Below are positions 9,642 through 21,135 of a stretch of 64,000 nt of DNA, in pieces (position 1 is the stretch's first letter; each line of letters starts with the position of its first letter). The notes under the pieces were generated by a model. The model saw nothing but the letters and a program-made list of their open reading frames with translations, made no database searches and was not told the DNA's origin. Made by a program: the position numbers and the translations under genes. This DNA is from CAZXEU01 sp964639665 (lineage in GTDB: Bacteria; Bacteroidota; Rhodothermia; Rhodothermales; Bin80): the NCBI GenBank assembly GCA_964639665.1, contig CAZXEU010000213.1:20586-84585 (forward strand), in the 5' to 3' direction.

Positions 9642-10631
9642 TTACAGATCGGAGGGTGCCTCTTCACCACCACCGATCGAGGAGCGCATCTGCGTATCCG
9701 CCTGGATATTGCGGATGTTGTAATAGTCCATGACACCGAGCTGGCCGTTCCGAAACGCTTCGGCGATCGCCGTCGGCACCAGCGCTTCGGCTTCGACGAC
9801 GCGCGCGCGCTGCTCCTGGACCGCCGCCACCATCTCCTGCTCCCGTGCAACCGCCGCGGCTCTTCTTTCCTCAGCCTTCGCTCGGGCCACCTGCAAGTCG
9901 GCCTCCGCCTGGTCGGTCTGCAGCTTGGCACCGATGTTTTCGCCGACATCCACGTCGGCGATATCGATGGAGAGGATCTCAAAAGCCGTCCCGGAATCCA
10001 GACCTTTCGACAGCACTGTCTTGGAAATGATATCGGGGTTCTCCAGCACGACCGCGTGGGAAGCTGAAGAGCCGATGGTCGACACGATTCCTTCCCCTAC
10101 GCGCGCAATGATGGTCTCCTCTCCTGCTCCACCAACCAGGCGTTCAATGTTGGCCCGCACCGTGACCCTGGCAATGGCCCGCAGCTGGATACCATCCTTG
10201 GCTATGGCAGAAATGGGCGGTGTTTCGATGACTTTCGGATTGACGGAGACCTGGACAGCCTCGAATACGTCGCGGCCAGCGAGATCGATTGCCGTTGCAC
10301 GCTCAAATGGCAGGTCAATATCGGCCTTGTCCGCAGAAATCAGGGCATTTACCACCTGCTGCACGTTCCCGCCAGCCAGAAAATGTGCTTCCAGCTCCGG
10401 TGTATGAACGGCAATGCCCGCCTTGTGAGCCGTGATGAGGGGCTTCACAATGCGGTCAGGCGGAACTCTGCGCAGCCGCATGCCCACAAGGTCCCGGAAG
10501 AGCTTCAGCCTCACCCCCGAGAAAATGGCGGTAATCCACAGGCGGACCGGAATGAAGTACAACAGCATGAGGAGGCCCAGCACCACCAGGATGATGAACA
10601 GGGCACTGCCCAGACTCAGGAGATTGTCCAC
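9642..10631 (-). CDS. floA: Flotillin-like protein FloA
   Basis: FloA scaffolds ordered membrane microdomains. A single N-terminal membrane segment ([19 protein letters not shown], residues ~10-30) is followed by a conserved cytoplasmic region ([24 protein letters not shown]), the SPFH/band-7 domain (~75-240, with [20 protein letters not shown]) and a coiled coil ([20 protein letters not shown]), ending with the family-typical [18 protein letters not shown]. The length of 329 residues is normal. An NfeD partner is not adjacent. It lies between moaC (12-base gap) and an unknown gene (9-base gap), convergent to the PspA group, so both envelope-protection systems are neighbours. Confidence 0.95.
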   Translation of the reverse strand: MDNLLSLGSALFIILVVLGLLMLLYFIPVRLWITAIFSGVRLKLFRDLVGMRLRRVPPDRIVKPLITAHKAGIAVHTPELEAHFLAGGNVQQVVNALISADKADIDLPFERATAIDLAGRDVFEAVQVSVNPKVIETPPISAIAKDGIQLRAIARVTVRANIERLVGGAGEETIIARVGEGIVSTIGSSASHAVVLENPDIISKTVLSKGLDSGTAFEILSIDIADVDVGENIGAKLQTDQAEADLQVARAKAEERRAAAVAREQEMVAAVQEQRARVVEAEALVPTAIAEAFRNGQLGVMDYYNIRNIQADTQMRSSIGGGEEAPSDL

Positions 10632-10643
10632 GGCAAGTAGGGA

Positions 10644-11126
10644 TTAAGTGGTTCTTGAGGCAAGACGGTACGTGCCGGACCTGCCACCGGTTTTCGAAAG
10701 CAGTCGTATGTCGCTGACGCGAATGGCCTTGCTAACCGATTTGCACATGTCATAGATCGTGAGCGCCGCGACGGATACCGCCACCAGCGCTTCCATTTCC
10801 ACGCCCGTTGTTCCCACCGCAGTGGCTGTTGCCCGAACGTCGACCGCGAAGCCGCTCTCGTCAAGGGCAAAATCGACATCAACTGCGGAAATGAATACGT
10901 TGTGACAAAGCGGTATCAGGGCACCTGTCTGCTTGGCGGCCGAAATCCCGGCCACCTGCGCCACAGAGAGCACGTCACCCTTCGATATGGATCCGCCCAC
11001 GAGCGCCCGATATGCCGGCTCGCCCAGGATGACGCGACCGGCAGCCACGGCTGTGCGCTCCGTCCGTGCCTTAGCAGACACGTCTACCATTTGCACTCCG
11101 CCCGCCGGCTTTACGTGGGTCAGCAT
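10644..11126 (-). CDS. moaC: Cyclic pyranopterin monophosphate synthase MoaC
   Basis: MoaC converts the MoaA product to cyclic pyranopterin monophosphate, the second step in molybdenum-cofactor synthesis. Visible are MVDVSAKARTERTAVAAGRV, the signature KQTGALIPLCHN near residue 70 and GVEMEALVAVSVAALTIYDM with KSVSK. I place the start at the ATG at 11126; an open extension to 11198 has no family similarity. It lies 87 bases after a CoxE-like gene and near the Mo hydroxylase structural genes, and probably supplies their cofactor. No other moa gene is in the window. Confidence 0.95.
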   Translation of the reverse strand: MLTHVKPAGGVQMVDVSAKARTERTAVAAGRVILGEPAYRALVGGSISKGDVLSVAQVAGISAAKQTGALIPLCHNVFISAVDVDFALDESGFAVDVRATATAVGTTGVEMEALVAVSVAALTIYDMCKSVSKAIRVSDIRLLSKTGGRSGTYRLASRTT

Positions 11127-11213
11127 CACACCAGTCTGTGTGGACGCTGCAACGCATGGAAACGGGGCGGGTTGCCGCAGCTTACATGCAATGCCCACGC
11201 CGCTCCCGCATCC

Positions 11214-12401
11214 TCACCCTTTCCCTGACACGAGGCCGCGCAGCGCCAGCCCGAGCCCTTCCAGCGCCTCCAGATTGTGTACAGGCAGGAAATCCGTAAC
11301 GTGCGGTAATGCCGCACGCATCCCGCGAGTAAGCGGCTGGTAGGCCTCGTAGCCGAGAAGCGGATTGAGCCACATCAGGCGATGGCAGCTGCGCCGCAGC
11401 CTTGCCATTTCATCCGCCAGCAGGCGCTGATCTCCGCGATCTATTCCGTCAGAAATCAGGACAACCACGCCGCTGCTGCGCAGCACGCGCCTCAGCCAGC
11501 GAAAGTTGAATTCCTTGAGGCATTCCCCGATCCGTGTGCCGCCGCCCCAGTCATCGACCGCCTTCGCGGCGACCTGCAGGGCCTCGTCAACATTTCGCAC
11601 GCGGAGAAAGCGCGTAACGCGCGTCAACCGGGTACCGAACACGAAGCTCTCCACGCGCTGAAAACCGCTCGTCACGACATGCATGAAATGCAGTAGCATG
11701 CGGCTGTAGCGCTCCATGGATCCGCTTATGTCACACAACACGACGATGGGCCTCATACGCCTGATGGGGCCGCGCCTGCCGAGCTCAAGGATTTCTGCTC
11801 CCCTGCCCAGGTTTCGACGGAGTGTTGACGGCAGGTGGAATCGACGCCCTTCCGGGCCGGTCTTCAGCCTGCGTACCGGCATCATGTCCGCCCTCCAGCG
11901 CAGCCGGCGCAAGAGGGCTACAGCCTCCTCCAGCTCGCGTGGCGTAAAGGCAGCAAAGTCCTTCTTGCGAAGCGCTTCCACCGCGCTGTACGTCAGCGTG
12001 GCATCCGGCCGCAGCTGGCGGGACCGTTTTCTGTGTTCCGCATCGGTGCTGCTGCCCAGCGTATCGAGGACTCTTGACAGCTGCTTGGGGGTCGGAGCGG
12101 GCTGCGCCGGCCGCAGGCCGGGCAGCGCGATGCCGCCGGACTGTGCGCGCCAGAATGCATCGAAGGCCAAGTCGAAAATATCCCGGTCCTCGCTCCGGCT
12201 CACAAACGTGCAGGAGAATGCCTGCCGCACATCCTCCTTTCTCCGCAGCCCCAGGATGTCAATGGCGGTGGCTGCATCAGCAATCTGCTGCGATCCGACC
12301 AGCAGGCCAAGTCTGCGAAGTGCAGAGGCAAATGACACAATGTGAGCGGCGAGGTGCCCACCCACTTCCTGCACTGGCCCAAATGGATCGTGGATCGTCA
12401 C
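11214..12401 (-). CDS. coxE: CoxE-like VWA-domain protein (Mo-hydroxylase maturation)
   Basis: CoxE-type proteins carry a von Willebrand A domain and work with the MoxR-type ATPase CoxD in assembling the metal centre of CO-dehydrogenase-like molybdenum hydroxylases. The N-terminal half has the family pattern FASALRRLGLLVGSQQIADA and a segment rich in Leu/Arg. The C-terminal half has the MIDAS strand VVLCDISGSMERYSRMLLHF (DxSxS) near residue 225 and VVVLISDGIDRGD near 320. At 395 residues it has the usual length. It is separated from coxD by two plus-strand genes (acyl-CoA synthetase and pckA). It heads a minus-strand set coxE-moaC-floA-unknown. Confidence 0.88.
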   Translation of the reverse strand: MTIHDPFGPVQEVGGHLAAHIVSFASALRRLGLLVGSQQIADAATAIDILGLRRKEDVRQAFSCTFVSRSEDRDIFDLAFDAFWRAQSGGIALPGLRPAQPAPTPKQLSRVLDTLGSSTDAEHRKRSRQLRPDATLTYSAVEALRKKDFAAFTPRELEEAVALLRRLRWRADMMPVRRLKTGPEGRRFHLPSTLRRNLGRGAEILELGRRGPIRRMRPIVVLCDISGSMERYSRMLLHFMHVVTSGFQRVESFVFGTRLTRVTRFLRVRNVDEALQVAAKAVDDWGGGTRIGECLKEFNFRWLRRVLRSSGVVVLISDGIDRGDQRLLADEMARLRRSCHRLMWLNPLLGYEAYQPLTRGMRAALPHVTDFLPVHNLEALEGLGLALRGLVSGKG

Positions 12402-12622
12402 GGAGACACCGGGCGCGAGACTGCCGGCTCATTTCCACTCAGGCACCTAGCGCGCCGTACAGCTGATTGCTGCAGACATGTGAAACCTCTTTTTCTCATA
12501 CGTACCTTATGCTCCAACGGTGCCAATGATGGCTCCTGCGCAGTAAATTGCGTGCCTGTTTGAGGCCGTTCCGTGCGCTCGTTCACGTTCACTGCACCGC
12601 TCACATATCGTATCGTCAAGAC

Positions 12623-14365
12623 ATGACCGACAGCAAGACCTATCCCAGCATTCCCGATCTGATTGATGCCGGACTGTCCAAGTCCAGCGATTTTATCGTC
12701 AGCGTAAAGCGAGGCGGTGAATGGCTGGAAACGGAAGCCGATACCTTCCGCGAGCAGATCCGGGAGTTTGCAGCAGGACTCCATGAATTGGGTATCCGGC
12801 ACGGGGACCGCATCGCGCTTCACGCGGAAAACAGCACGGAGTGGCTGATTGTGGATCAGGCGGTACTCCGCCTCGGAGCCGTGTCCGTTCCCATTTACAC
12901 GACGCAACCTCCTGACCAGGTGGCCTATATCCTGGATAACGCCGGGGCCCGCATTTACGTGGTTTCCACGGAGGAACTCTATGCAGGTGTCCAGGCCCAC
13001 GTAGAAAGCGCGGAGGAACTGGTGGCTACGATCGGCATACGCGGGGCCTTTTCTTCCGGGATGAAGACCTATGAAGAGACGCTGGCTCTCGGCAGGACGC
13101 GGCTTTCATCCGACCCCGACTTGGTGGAAACTGCCACGAGAGCCGTCAGGCCGGAAAACCTGGCGACGCTTTCCTATACGTCCGGCACGACCGGTGTGCC
13201 CAAGGGCGTCATGCTTTCCCATGCCAATATCGCCTCCAACATCCTTGCCACCGCTGACCGCCTGCCCTTCGATCCACCCGGACGAATGCTGTCCTACTTG
13301 CCGCTGTCCCATTCCCTGGAGAGGATGGCCACATTCATGTACATGTACCTTGGCTGCTCGGTCTATTTCGTGGAAGACCACCTCGAAATCGCCGAGGACG
13401 TTAAGACCGTGCGACCGCTACACATGACCTCTGTGCCCCGGCTGCTGGAGAAGATCCATGCGGCCATCATGAATCGCGCCGAATCCACGGAAGGCGTGGC
13501 GGGCGCACTTATGCGCTGGGCCATGGCGCTCGCCAATCAGTACGACGTGATGAAAAGACACCCGGGCCTGCAACACAGACTGGCCGACCGTCTCGTTTAT
13601 GCCAAGCTCCGGACAAAGGTCTTCGGCGGCAATCTGGAGGCCATCACTACCGGTGGCGCAGCCCTGTCCCCCAACACGATGAGCTTCTTCAACGCCATAG
13701 GCATATACTGCGGCCAGGGCTACGGGCTTACGGAAACGTCACCGGTAATTTCATTGAGCAAGCGTGGCGATCTGCGCCCGGGATCCGTCGGGTCTGTAGT
13801 GGAAGACGTGGAAGTCCGCATCGCTGAGGACGGCGAAATACTCGCGCGCGGACCAAACATCATGCAGGGCTACTATCAGATGCCGGAGCAGACTGCGGAG
13901 GCAATTGGCGATGACGGGTGGTTCCACACGGGCGACATCGGCCACATCAAGGATGGGCACGTGTACATAACCGACCGGAAGAAGCAGCTCTTCAAGCTCT
14001 CCACCGGCAAGTACATTGCTCCCACTCCCATCGAGATTGCGCTTTGCGACAGCCCTGTCATTGAGCAGGCCGTGGTAATCGGCAGCGATCGCAAGTTCTG
14101 TGGTGCGCTGATTGTCCCCGATGCCAGTGCCCTGGAGCAGCAACTGGGCGACGCCGCCTCTGACCAGGAGGCCGTAAGCGGTCTGGTGGACGGCATCGTA
14201 AAGGAGGTAAATGCACAGCTCCCACCCTGGGAGCAGGTAAAGAAGTTTCGGGTTTTGGGTACGCCCTTTTCCATCGAAACGGGCGAGCTTACGCCCACTA
14301 TGAAGGTCAAGCGGCGCGTAGTTCGCGAGAAATACGCGCGCGAGATCGACTCGCTGTACGAATAG
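12623..14365 (+). CDS. Long-chain fatty acid-CoA ligase (AMP-forming)
   Basis: The enzyme activates fatty acids to acyl-CoA through an acyl-adenylate. Motifs are the P-loop SYTSGTTGVPKGVMLSHAN (A3), GYGLTETSP (A5), FHTGDIG (A7), DRKKQLFKLSTGKYIAP (A8) and the C-terminal MKVKRRVV. The gap between A3 and A5 and the VSVPIYTTQPPDQVAYI segment point to the FadD/FAA1-like bacterial long-chain class. The ATG at 12623 was preferred to a TTG at 12548, whose extension lacks similarity. The gene is divergent from coxE (~220 bases) and 244 bases before pckA. Confidence 0.94.
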   Translation: MTDSKTYPSIPDLIDAGLSKSSDFIVSVKRGGEWLETEADTFREQIREFAAGLHELGIRHGDRIALHAENSTEWLIVDQAVLRLGAVSVPIYTTQPPDQVAYILDNAGARIYVVSTEELYAGVQAHVESAEELVATIGIRGAFSSGMKTYEETLALGRTRLSSDPDLVETATRAVRPENLATLSYTSGTTGVPKGVMLSHANIASNILATADRLPFDPPGRMLSYLPLSHSLERMATFMYMYLGCSVYFVEDHLEIAEDVKTVRPLHMTSVPRLLEKIHAAIMNRAESTEGVAGALMRWAMALANQYDVMKRHPGLQHRLADRLVYAKLRTKVFGGNLEAITTGGAALSPNTMSFFNAIGIYCGQGYGLTETSPVISLSKRGDLRPGSVGSVVEDVEVRIAEDGEILARGPNIMQGYYQMPEQTAEAIGDDGWFHTGDIGHIKDGHVYITDRKKQLFKLSTGKYIAPTPIEIALCDSPVIEQAVVIGSDRKFCGALIVPDASALEQQLGDAASDQEAVSGLVDGIVKEVNAQLPPWEQVKKFRVLGTPFSIETGELTPTMKVKRRVVREKYAREIDSLYE

Positions 14366-14609
14366 CATCGCACGCCGCGTGCGGACCGGAGAAATGCGAC
14401 TGGATCCTGGCGCTAGGCATCGATCACAATCCGCGTCCCGGCTAAGATTTGCGGCTCGGGCCGGTGATTTTCGCGACTATCCAACACGCGGCACCGCAGC
14501 TTGGCCCGCTAGTTCGAGCTAGTGGTGCCTACCTGTTTTCAACCACTCCCCACATTGGCTTGCCTGCAGGCAACCCGCGACAGTTTTTCCAAGCATATCC
14601 ATCGGAACA

Positions 14610-16193
<1,584 letters not shown>

Positions 16194-16202
16194 GCCGGGC
16201 CG

Positions 16203-17129
16203 TCAGCGCGTGTCCACAGCGGCAAGAAAACTGCGGGTTCCCTCGCCTCTTACCTTGCCGATGTCGTCGTGGTATTTGAGCAGGATGCCCAGCGTGTCGT
16301 CGATCGTCTCGCCGTCCAGCCTCGTGCAGGATAGTTCTACAAGCGCCTGGCACCAGTCCAGGGTCTCGGCTACACCAGGAAGTTTGTACAGATCCGCCCC
16401 GCGCAGCTCCTGGACAAACGCGACCACCTGTGATGCAAGTGCCTTGTCTACGCCGGGGACCCGGCTTCTGAGTATTTGCAGCTCCTTGGCTTGGTCCGGG
16501 AAGTCGATCCAGTAGTACAGGCACCGGCGCTTCAGGGCGTCGTGGATTTCCCGCGTGCGGTTGGAGGTTATGACGATGGCCGGCGGAACCCGGGCCTTGA
16601 TAGTCCCGATTTCGGGTATCGTGACCTGGAATTCCGAGAGCAATTCCAGCAAGTAGGCCTCAAATTCCTCGTCCGCGCGATCCAGTTCGTCTATAAGCAA
16701 AAGAGGCGGCACGGTGCCATCAAAGTCAATAGCGTTAAGCAGCGGCCTTCGGATCATGAATTCGCGGCTGAATATCTCCCGCGTCGCCTCGCGCTTGTCT
16801 ACTGCTCCGGATGCCTCGAGCAAACGGATTTCCAGCATTTGCCGGGCATAGTTCCAGTCATATACCGCAGAGCTGATATCCAGCCCCTCATAGCACTGCA
16901 AGCGAATCAGCGGTGCCTGTAGTACCCTGGACAGGGCTTCTGCTACGGCGGTCTTTCCTACCCCGGCTTCTCCTTCCAGAAATACCGGGCGTCCCATCCT
17001 TAGAGCAAGGTGGAGCGTCGTCGCCAGTCCCCGCTCGGCGATGTATGACTCGGCCAGCAACGCCTGCTGCACTTCCGCGATGGAAGAGAACCTTCGCATC
17101 TCATCGCTGCTACTCACAACCGGAGGCAC
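16203..17129 (-). CDS. coxD: CoxD-like MoxR-family AAA+ ATPase
   Basis: This AAA+ chaperone acts in assembly of the active site of CO-dehydrogenase-like Mo hydroxylases, with a VWA partner (CoxE). Visible are Walker A GEAGVGKTAVAEAL near residue 55, the CoxD-type RLQCYEGLDISSAVYDWNY, Walker B LLIDELDRAD near 145, sensor-1 VITSNRTREIHDALKRRCLY and the C-terminal lid with DGETIDDTLGILLKYHDD. It starts 60 bases after the coxM stop and so belongs to the coxSLMD operon. The matching coxE sits 4 kb away on the same strand beyond two opposite-strand genes. Confidence 0.92.
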   Translation of the reverse strand: MPPVVSSSDEMRRFSSIAEVQQALLAESYIAERGLATTLHLALRMGRPVFLEGEAGVGKTAVAEALSRVLQAPLIRLQCYEGLDISSAVYDWNYARQMLEIRLLEASGAVDKREATREIFSREFMIRRPLLNAIDFDGTVPPLLLIDELDRADEEFEAYLLELLSEFQVTIPEIGTIKARVPPAIVITSNRTREIHDALKRRCLYYWIDFPDQAKELQILRSRVPGVDKALASQVVAFVQELRGADLYKLPGVAETLDWCQALVELSCTRLDGETIDDTLGILLKYHDDIGKVRGEGTRSFLAAVDTR

Positions 17130-17189
17130 CCCCGCAATAACATTTGCGAGGCCGTGCGGCGCACAGGCCGAGGTCTTGCACTCCCTGCG

Positions 17190-18056
17190 CTAGGTCGAAG
17201 CTTGAGCCGCCGCCGCCGCTATCGCGCGCCGGGCCATTACCGAGCAAAGGTGTGCGCGGTATTCACTGCTGCCTCCCAGGTCGGTCAACATGCTGTCCGC
17301 GCTGGAGAATCCATCCGATGCAGCGGCAATGGAAGCCGCCTCCAGGCGCGTTCCGCGGAGCCTTGCCTCCACATCTTGTGCCCGATGCGGTTGTGCGGTG
17401 GCACCGGTAACGCCAATGCGAGCATCGGAGCAGACGCCCTGGCCGTCCAGCGCCACCCAGGCAGCGATTCCGACCACGGCATACTTGGACGCCGGGTTTG
17501 CAAACTTAGAGTACGAGGCACCTTCACCCGGGCCCATTACAGGGAAGGCAACCTCGGTAATCAATTCTCCGGGAGCAAGCGCCGTTTCGAACAGACCCCT
17601 GAAGAAGTCCGTTGCTCCAATGCTGCGCGTTCCCGAAGGGCCGCGGGCCGTAATCGTGGCATCGAGCGCCAGGACGATGGCCGGGTAATCGGCCGCCGGA
17701 TCGGCGTGGGCCAAACTGCCGCCAATAGTGCCGAGATTGCGAACCTGCGGATCCCCGATTCCCGCAGCCACGGCGGCAAGGACGCGGCAATGGGTCCTGA
17801 CGTCTCCCGAAGTCTCAACGCTCCGGTGCGTTGTAAGCGCTCCCACAACCAGGGAGGAACCCGACACGCGTATGCCCCGCAATTCGTCCAGGCGCGAGAT
17901 ATCCACGAGCAAAGACGGATCATTGAGCCGCAGTTTCATGGCGGGAATAAGACTGTGGCCACCTGCGAGGACCACGGCATCGGCGCTGCCAGCCAACCGG
18001 GCCAAAGCATCATCTAAGGAACTGGCGCGAACGTATTGGAAGGCGCTGGGAATCAT
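17190..18056 (-). CDS. coxM: CO-dehydrogenase-like FAD-binding medium subunit
   Basis: The subunit carries FAD and passes electrons from the Fe-S subunit to the respiratory quinone or other acceptor. Both FAD motifs are present: VLAGGHSLIPAMKLR (residues ~30-45) and TIGGSLAHADPAADYPAI (~110-128). The C-terminal CO_deh_flav_C domain follows (FPVMGPGEGASYSKFANPAS). The length of 288 residues is normal. It lies 41 bases after coxL and 60 before coxD on the same strand. Confidence 0.94.
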   Translation of the reverse strand: MIPSAFQYVRASSLDDALARLAGSADAVVLAGGHSLIPAMKLRLNDPSLLVDISRLDELRGIRVSGSSLVVGALTTHRSVETSGDVRTHCRVLAAVAAGIGDPQVRNLGTIGGSLAHADPAADYPAIVLALDATITARGPSGTRSIGATDFFRGLFETALAPGELITEVAFPVMGPGEGASYSKFANPASKYAVVGIAAWVALDGQGVCSDARIGVTGATAQPHRAQDVEARLRGTRLEAASIAAASDGFSSADSMLTDLGGSSEYRAHLCSVMARRAIAAAAAQAST

Positions 18057-18097
18057 TTGACGTCGGTGTTCAGTGGTTAAACGGGCTAACAGGTCTA

Positions 18098-20440
18098 TCA
18101 GCTGCCTGCACTCTGAATGGCGCGCCAGACGCGCTCGGGAGTCAGCGGCATGGCGATATCACGCACTCCAATAGCATCGCAGACCGCATTGACGATACAG
18201 GGCGTGGCGGCAATGGTCCCCGTTTCGCCAGCACCCTTGGCCCCGAGAGGATTGTGAGGACAAGGCGTCACCGTGCGGTCTACTTCAAACATCGGCAAGT
18301 CTGCCGCGCGCGGCAAGGTATAGTCCATGAAACTGCCGCTAACGAGCTGACCGTCCTCATCGTAAACCGCATCTTCCATCAACGCCTGGCCAATGCCATG
18401 GGCAATGCCCCCGTGAACCTGGCCGTCGACGATCATGGGGTTTATCACTTCTCCTACATCATCGACAGCCACATAGCGGAGAATCTCCACTTCGCCCGTG
18501 TCCGGATCCACTTCCACAACGGAAATATGGGCGCCAAACGGGAAGGTGAAATTCTTGGGATCGTAAAAGGCGTTGAACTCGAGACCGGGCTCCAGCTCCT
18601 CGATCGGATAGTCGTGCGGCACATAGGCCGTCAGGGCAATGTCTGCAAATCCGACGGACCGGTCCGTTCCCGCCACGGTGAACTGCCCGCCACTGTATTC
18701 CAGGTCCTCTTCGGCTGCCTCAAGCTTGTGGGCTGCGATCTTTCGGGCCTTGTCCAGCACCTTCTCAAGGGCTCTGTAGACGGCACTGCCACCTACGGCC
18801 AGGCTGCGCGAGCCGTATGTCCCCATTCCGAACGGAATCTGCGACGTGTCGCCGTGGACAAGCTCCACGTCCTCCATCGGGATCTGGAGATGGTGCGCCA
18901 CCAGTTGTGCAAAGGTGGTCTCATGACCCTGACCATGGGAGTGCACGCCCGTATAGACTTGTACCTTGCCGGTCGGGTGCACGCGAATCATCCCGCTGTC
19001 ATAGAGTCCGGCCCGCGCGCCAATGGCTCCCGCCACAGCCGACGGAGCGATACCACAGGCCTCGATGTACGTGGAAAAACCGATACCCACAAGGCGCCCT
19101 TCTGCACGGGCATTCTTCTGCATCTCGCGAACGTCCTCGTATCCCACCATCTGCAATGCCTTGTCAAGTGCCGCTTCATAGTCGCCGCTGTCATATTGAA
19201 GCACGACGGGCGTGGTGTACGGGAACTGGTCAGGCTGCACAAAATTGGCCCTGCGCAGGTCCGCCGGATCCCGGCCCAGCTCACCGGCCGCTATGTCGAG
19301 CATGCGCTCGAGAAGATAGGTTGCCTCCGGCCTGCCAGCGCCCCGAAGCGCGTCTACCGGAACCGTGTTGGTAAGTACGCCCTTTGTGTGTACGTAGATG
19401 GCCGGGGTAGTATACTGCCCCGCGAGTAGCGTCCCGTACAACCACGTAGGAATACCTCCTGCGAAAGTGGACAGATAGGCCCCCATGTTGGCCGTCGTAT
19501 CCACGATAAGCCCGGTAATCTTGCCATCGGCGTCGAAGCCCATACGGGCCTTCGTAACGTGGTCCCGTCCCTGCGCATCCGTCACAAAGCTCTCGCTCCG
19601 CTCGGCGGTCCACTTCACCGGCCGGCTCGTCTTGCGCGCCGCCCAGGCGCAGAGCACTTCCTCCGGATAGTGGAATATCTTGCTGCCAAAGCCTCCTCCG
19701 ACATCCGGGGAAATCACACGCACCTTATGTTCAGGGAGCCCTGTGACAAACGCGCACAGCAACAGTCGTATAAGGTGTGGATTCTGGGAACTGGTATACA
19801 GTGTCAGCTCGTCTGTGGCCGCATTGTGATGACCAATAGCCGAACGGGGCTCAATAGCATTGGGGATGAGCCTCTGGTTTACAAGCTCGTACGACGTAAC
19901 GTGATGAGCGGCATCCAGCGCCGCCGTCGCCGCCCCCTTGTCGCCCAGCTCCCACGCAAAGGACAGATTCCCGGGAGCGTCCTCGTGCACCAGCGTGGCG
20001 CCGTCTGCCAAGGCCTCCTCCATGCCAACGACGGCAGGCAGCGGTTCGTAGTCCACCTCGAGATGCTCCGCCGCATCCTGCGCCGCCTGCCGCGTCTCGG
20101 CTATGATGACGGCAACTCCGTCACCGACATGCCGCACCTTGTCGACGGCCAGGGTGTGGTGAGGCGGCTCCTTCATGTCCGGGCCAATCTGCCAACCGGT
20201 AGGGATCGGATTGATGCCGTCGTCCACAATGTCCTGCCCGACAAACACGGCCACCACGCCGGGCTGGCTGCGCGCGGTCTCCACGTTGATGGTCTTGATG
20301 CGCGCATGCGCATACGGGCTTCTCACTATCCAGGCATGAGTCATGCCCGGAAGCACGATGTCATCCGTGTAGGTACCACGCCCGGTTATGAACCTGTAGT
20401 CTTCAACGCGCTTTACGGACTTCCCGATATAGTCTGACAT
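18098..20440 (-). CDS. Molybdenum-binding large subunit, CO-dehydrogenase/xanthine-oxidase family, form-II type
   Basis: This is the catalytic molybdopterin subunit of an aerobic-CODH-like hydroxylase (780 residues, N-terminal Ald_Xan_dh_C domain from GRGTYTDDIVLPG, Mo-binding domain after ~residue 140). The active-site loop reads VDALRGAGRPEATYLLERM. True CO-oxidising form-I CoxL proteins have a CSFR motif with the Cu-binding Cys; here the GAGR version is found, as in form-II (BMS) and other hydroxylases. The catalytic Glu loop GAKGAGETGTIAATP is intact near the C-terminus. Gene order S-L-M-D and the XdhC and CoxE genes nearby support an assembled enzyme, but CO as substrate is doubtful; aldehydes, purines or other N-heterocycles are alternatives. 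Confidence 0.9.
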   Translation of the reverse strand: MSDYIGKSVKRVEDYRFITGRGTYTDDIVLPGMTHAWIVRSPYAHARIKTINVETARSQPGVVAVFVGQDIVDDGINPIPTGWQIGPDMKEPPHHTLAVDKVRHVGDGVAVIIAETRQAAQDAAEHLEVDYEPLPAVVGMEEALADGATLVHEDAPGNLSFAWELGDKGAATAALDAAHHVTSYELVNQRLIPNAIEPRSAIGHHNAATDELTLYTSSQNPHLIRLLLCAFVTGLPEHKVRVISPDVGGGFGSKIFHYPEEVLCAWAARKTSRPVKWTAERSESFVTDAQGRDHVTKARMGFDADGKITGLIVDTTANMGAYLSTFAGGIPTWLYGTLLAGQYTTPAIYVHTKGVLTNTVPVDALRGAGRPEATYLLERMLDIAAGELGRDPADLRRANFVQPDQFPYTTPVVLQYDSGDYEAALDKALQMVGYEDVREMQKNARAEGRLVGIGFSTYIEACGIAPSAVAGAIGARAGLYDSGMIRVHPTGKVQVYTGVHSHGQGHETTFAQLVAHHLQIPMEDVELVHGDTSQIPFGMGTYGSRSLAVGGSAVYRALEKVLDKARKIAAHKLEAAEEDLEYSGGQFTVAGTDRSVGFADIALTAYVPHDYPIEELEPGLEFNAFYDPKNFTFPFGAHISVVEVDPDTGEVEILRYVAVDDVGEVINPMIVDGQVHGGIAHGIGQALMEDAVYDEDGQLVSGSFMDYTLPRAADLPMFEVDRTVTPCPHNPLGAKGAGETGTIAATPCIVNAVCDAIGVRDIAMPLTPERVWRAIQSAGS

Positions 20441-20494
20441 TTTTCCGTACGTGAGGATGGATGTGGATCCCGGCGCAATTCCCGAAGAGCGGAG

Positions 20495-20956
20495 TTAGGT
20501 CGCGGCCGCGGCACGCTGGATCGCACGAACAATGTTGTGATAGCCTGTGCACCGGCAGTAATTGCCTTCCAGGGCATGCCGGATTTCTCCTTCGCTTGGC
20601 GACGGCTCGCGCTCCAGAAGATCCGCTGCGGCCATGATCATTCCAGGCGTGCAGAATCCGCACTGCAGGGCGTGCTCCTCCCGAAAAGCTGCCTGAAGCG
20701 GATGCAGTTCACCATTCTCCATCCCCTCGATCGTGGTTATTTCGCAGCCGTCAGCCTGCACAGCGAATACCGTGCATGACTTGACGCACGCACCGTCCAT
20801 GTGGACGTTGCACGCGCCACACTGGCTGGTGTCGCACCCAACGTGTGTACCTGTCAGTCCCAGAGTTTCACGCAGAAAATCCACCAGCAAGGTACGGGGC
20901 TCTACCTCGGCCTCGTGGGCTGTACCGTTGACGGTCACCTGAATCCTTTGGGTCAT
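20495..20956 (-). CDS. coxS: CO-dehydrogenase-like [2Fe-2S] small subunit
   Basis: The 153-residue protein has the plant-ferredoxin-type cluster cysteines [15 protein letters not shown] (residues ~40-55) plus C at ~61, and the second cluster in CGFCTPGM and [12 protein letters not shown] (residues ~98-142). These two clusters carry electrons from molybdopterin to FAD in the xanthine-oxidase family. The gene leads the S-L-M-D operon; the coxL start is 54 bases beyond its stop. It is divergent from the XdhC gene across 179 bases, a likely shared regulatory region. Confidence 0.95.
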   Translation of the reverse strand: MTQRIQVTVNGTAHEAEVEPRTLLVDFLRETLGLTGTHVGCDTSQCGACNVHMDGACVKSCTVFAVQADGCEITTIEGMENGELHPLQAAFREEHALQCGFCTPGMIMAAADLLEREPSPSEGEIRHALEGNYCRCTGYHNIVRAIQRAAAAT

Positions 20957-21135
20957 ACTTCGCCTCCAGAGAGTTTAACGTGGCGACTTGGGGGGAACGG
21001 GCCTCCTGTTTCCTGACTGTAAATAGGGCATACTCGGGATATTTTCAATATGCTTCACCGTATCCAGACCTCGCTGGACCGATTTGCTGCCCGTGGCAAG
21101 AACCGGTGCTGCGTCATACCGATACTGCTTGCGCC

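Noticed and set aside
18254..19429. 391-codon plus-strand frame
   Set aside because: It lies wholly antisense to the large Mo-hydroxylase subunit, which has clear motifs; the shadow frame has none.
18098..20440. Genuine CO-oxidising (form I) CO dehydrogenase
   Set aside because: Active-site loop is GAGR, not CSFR.
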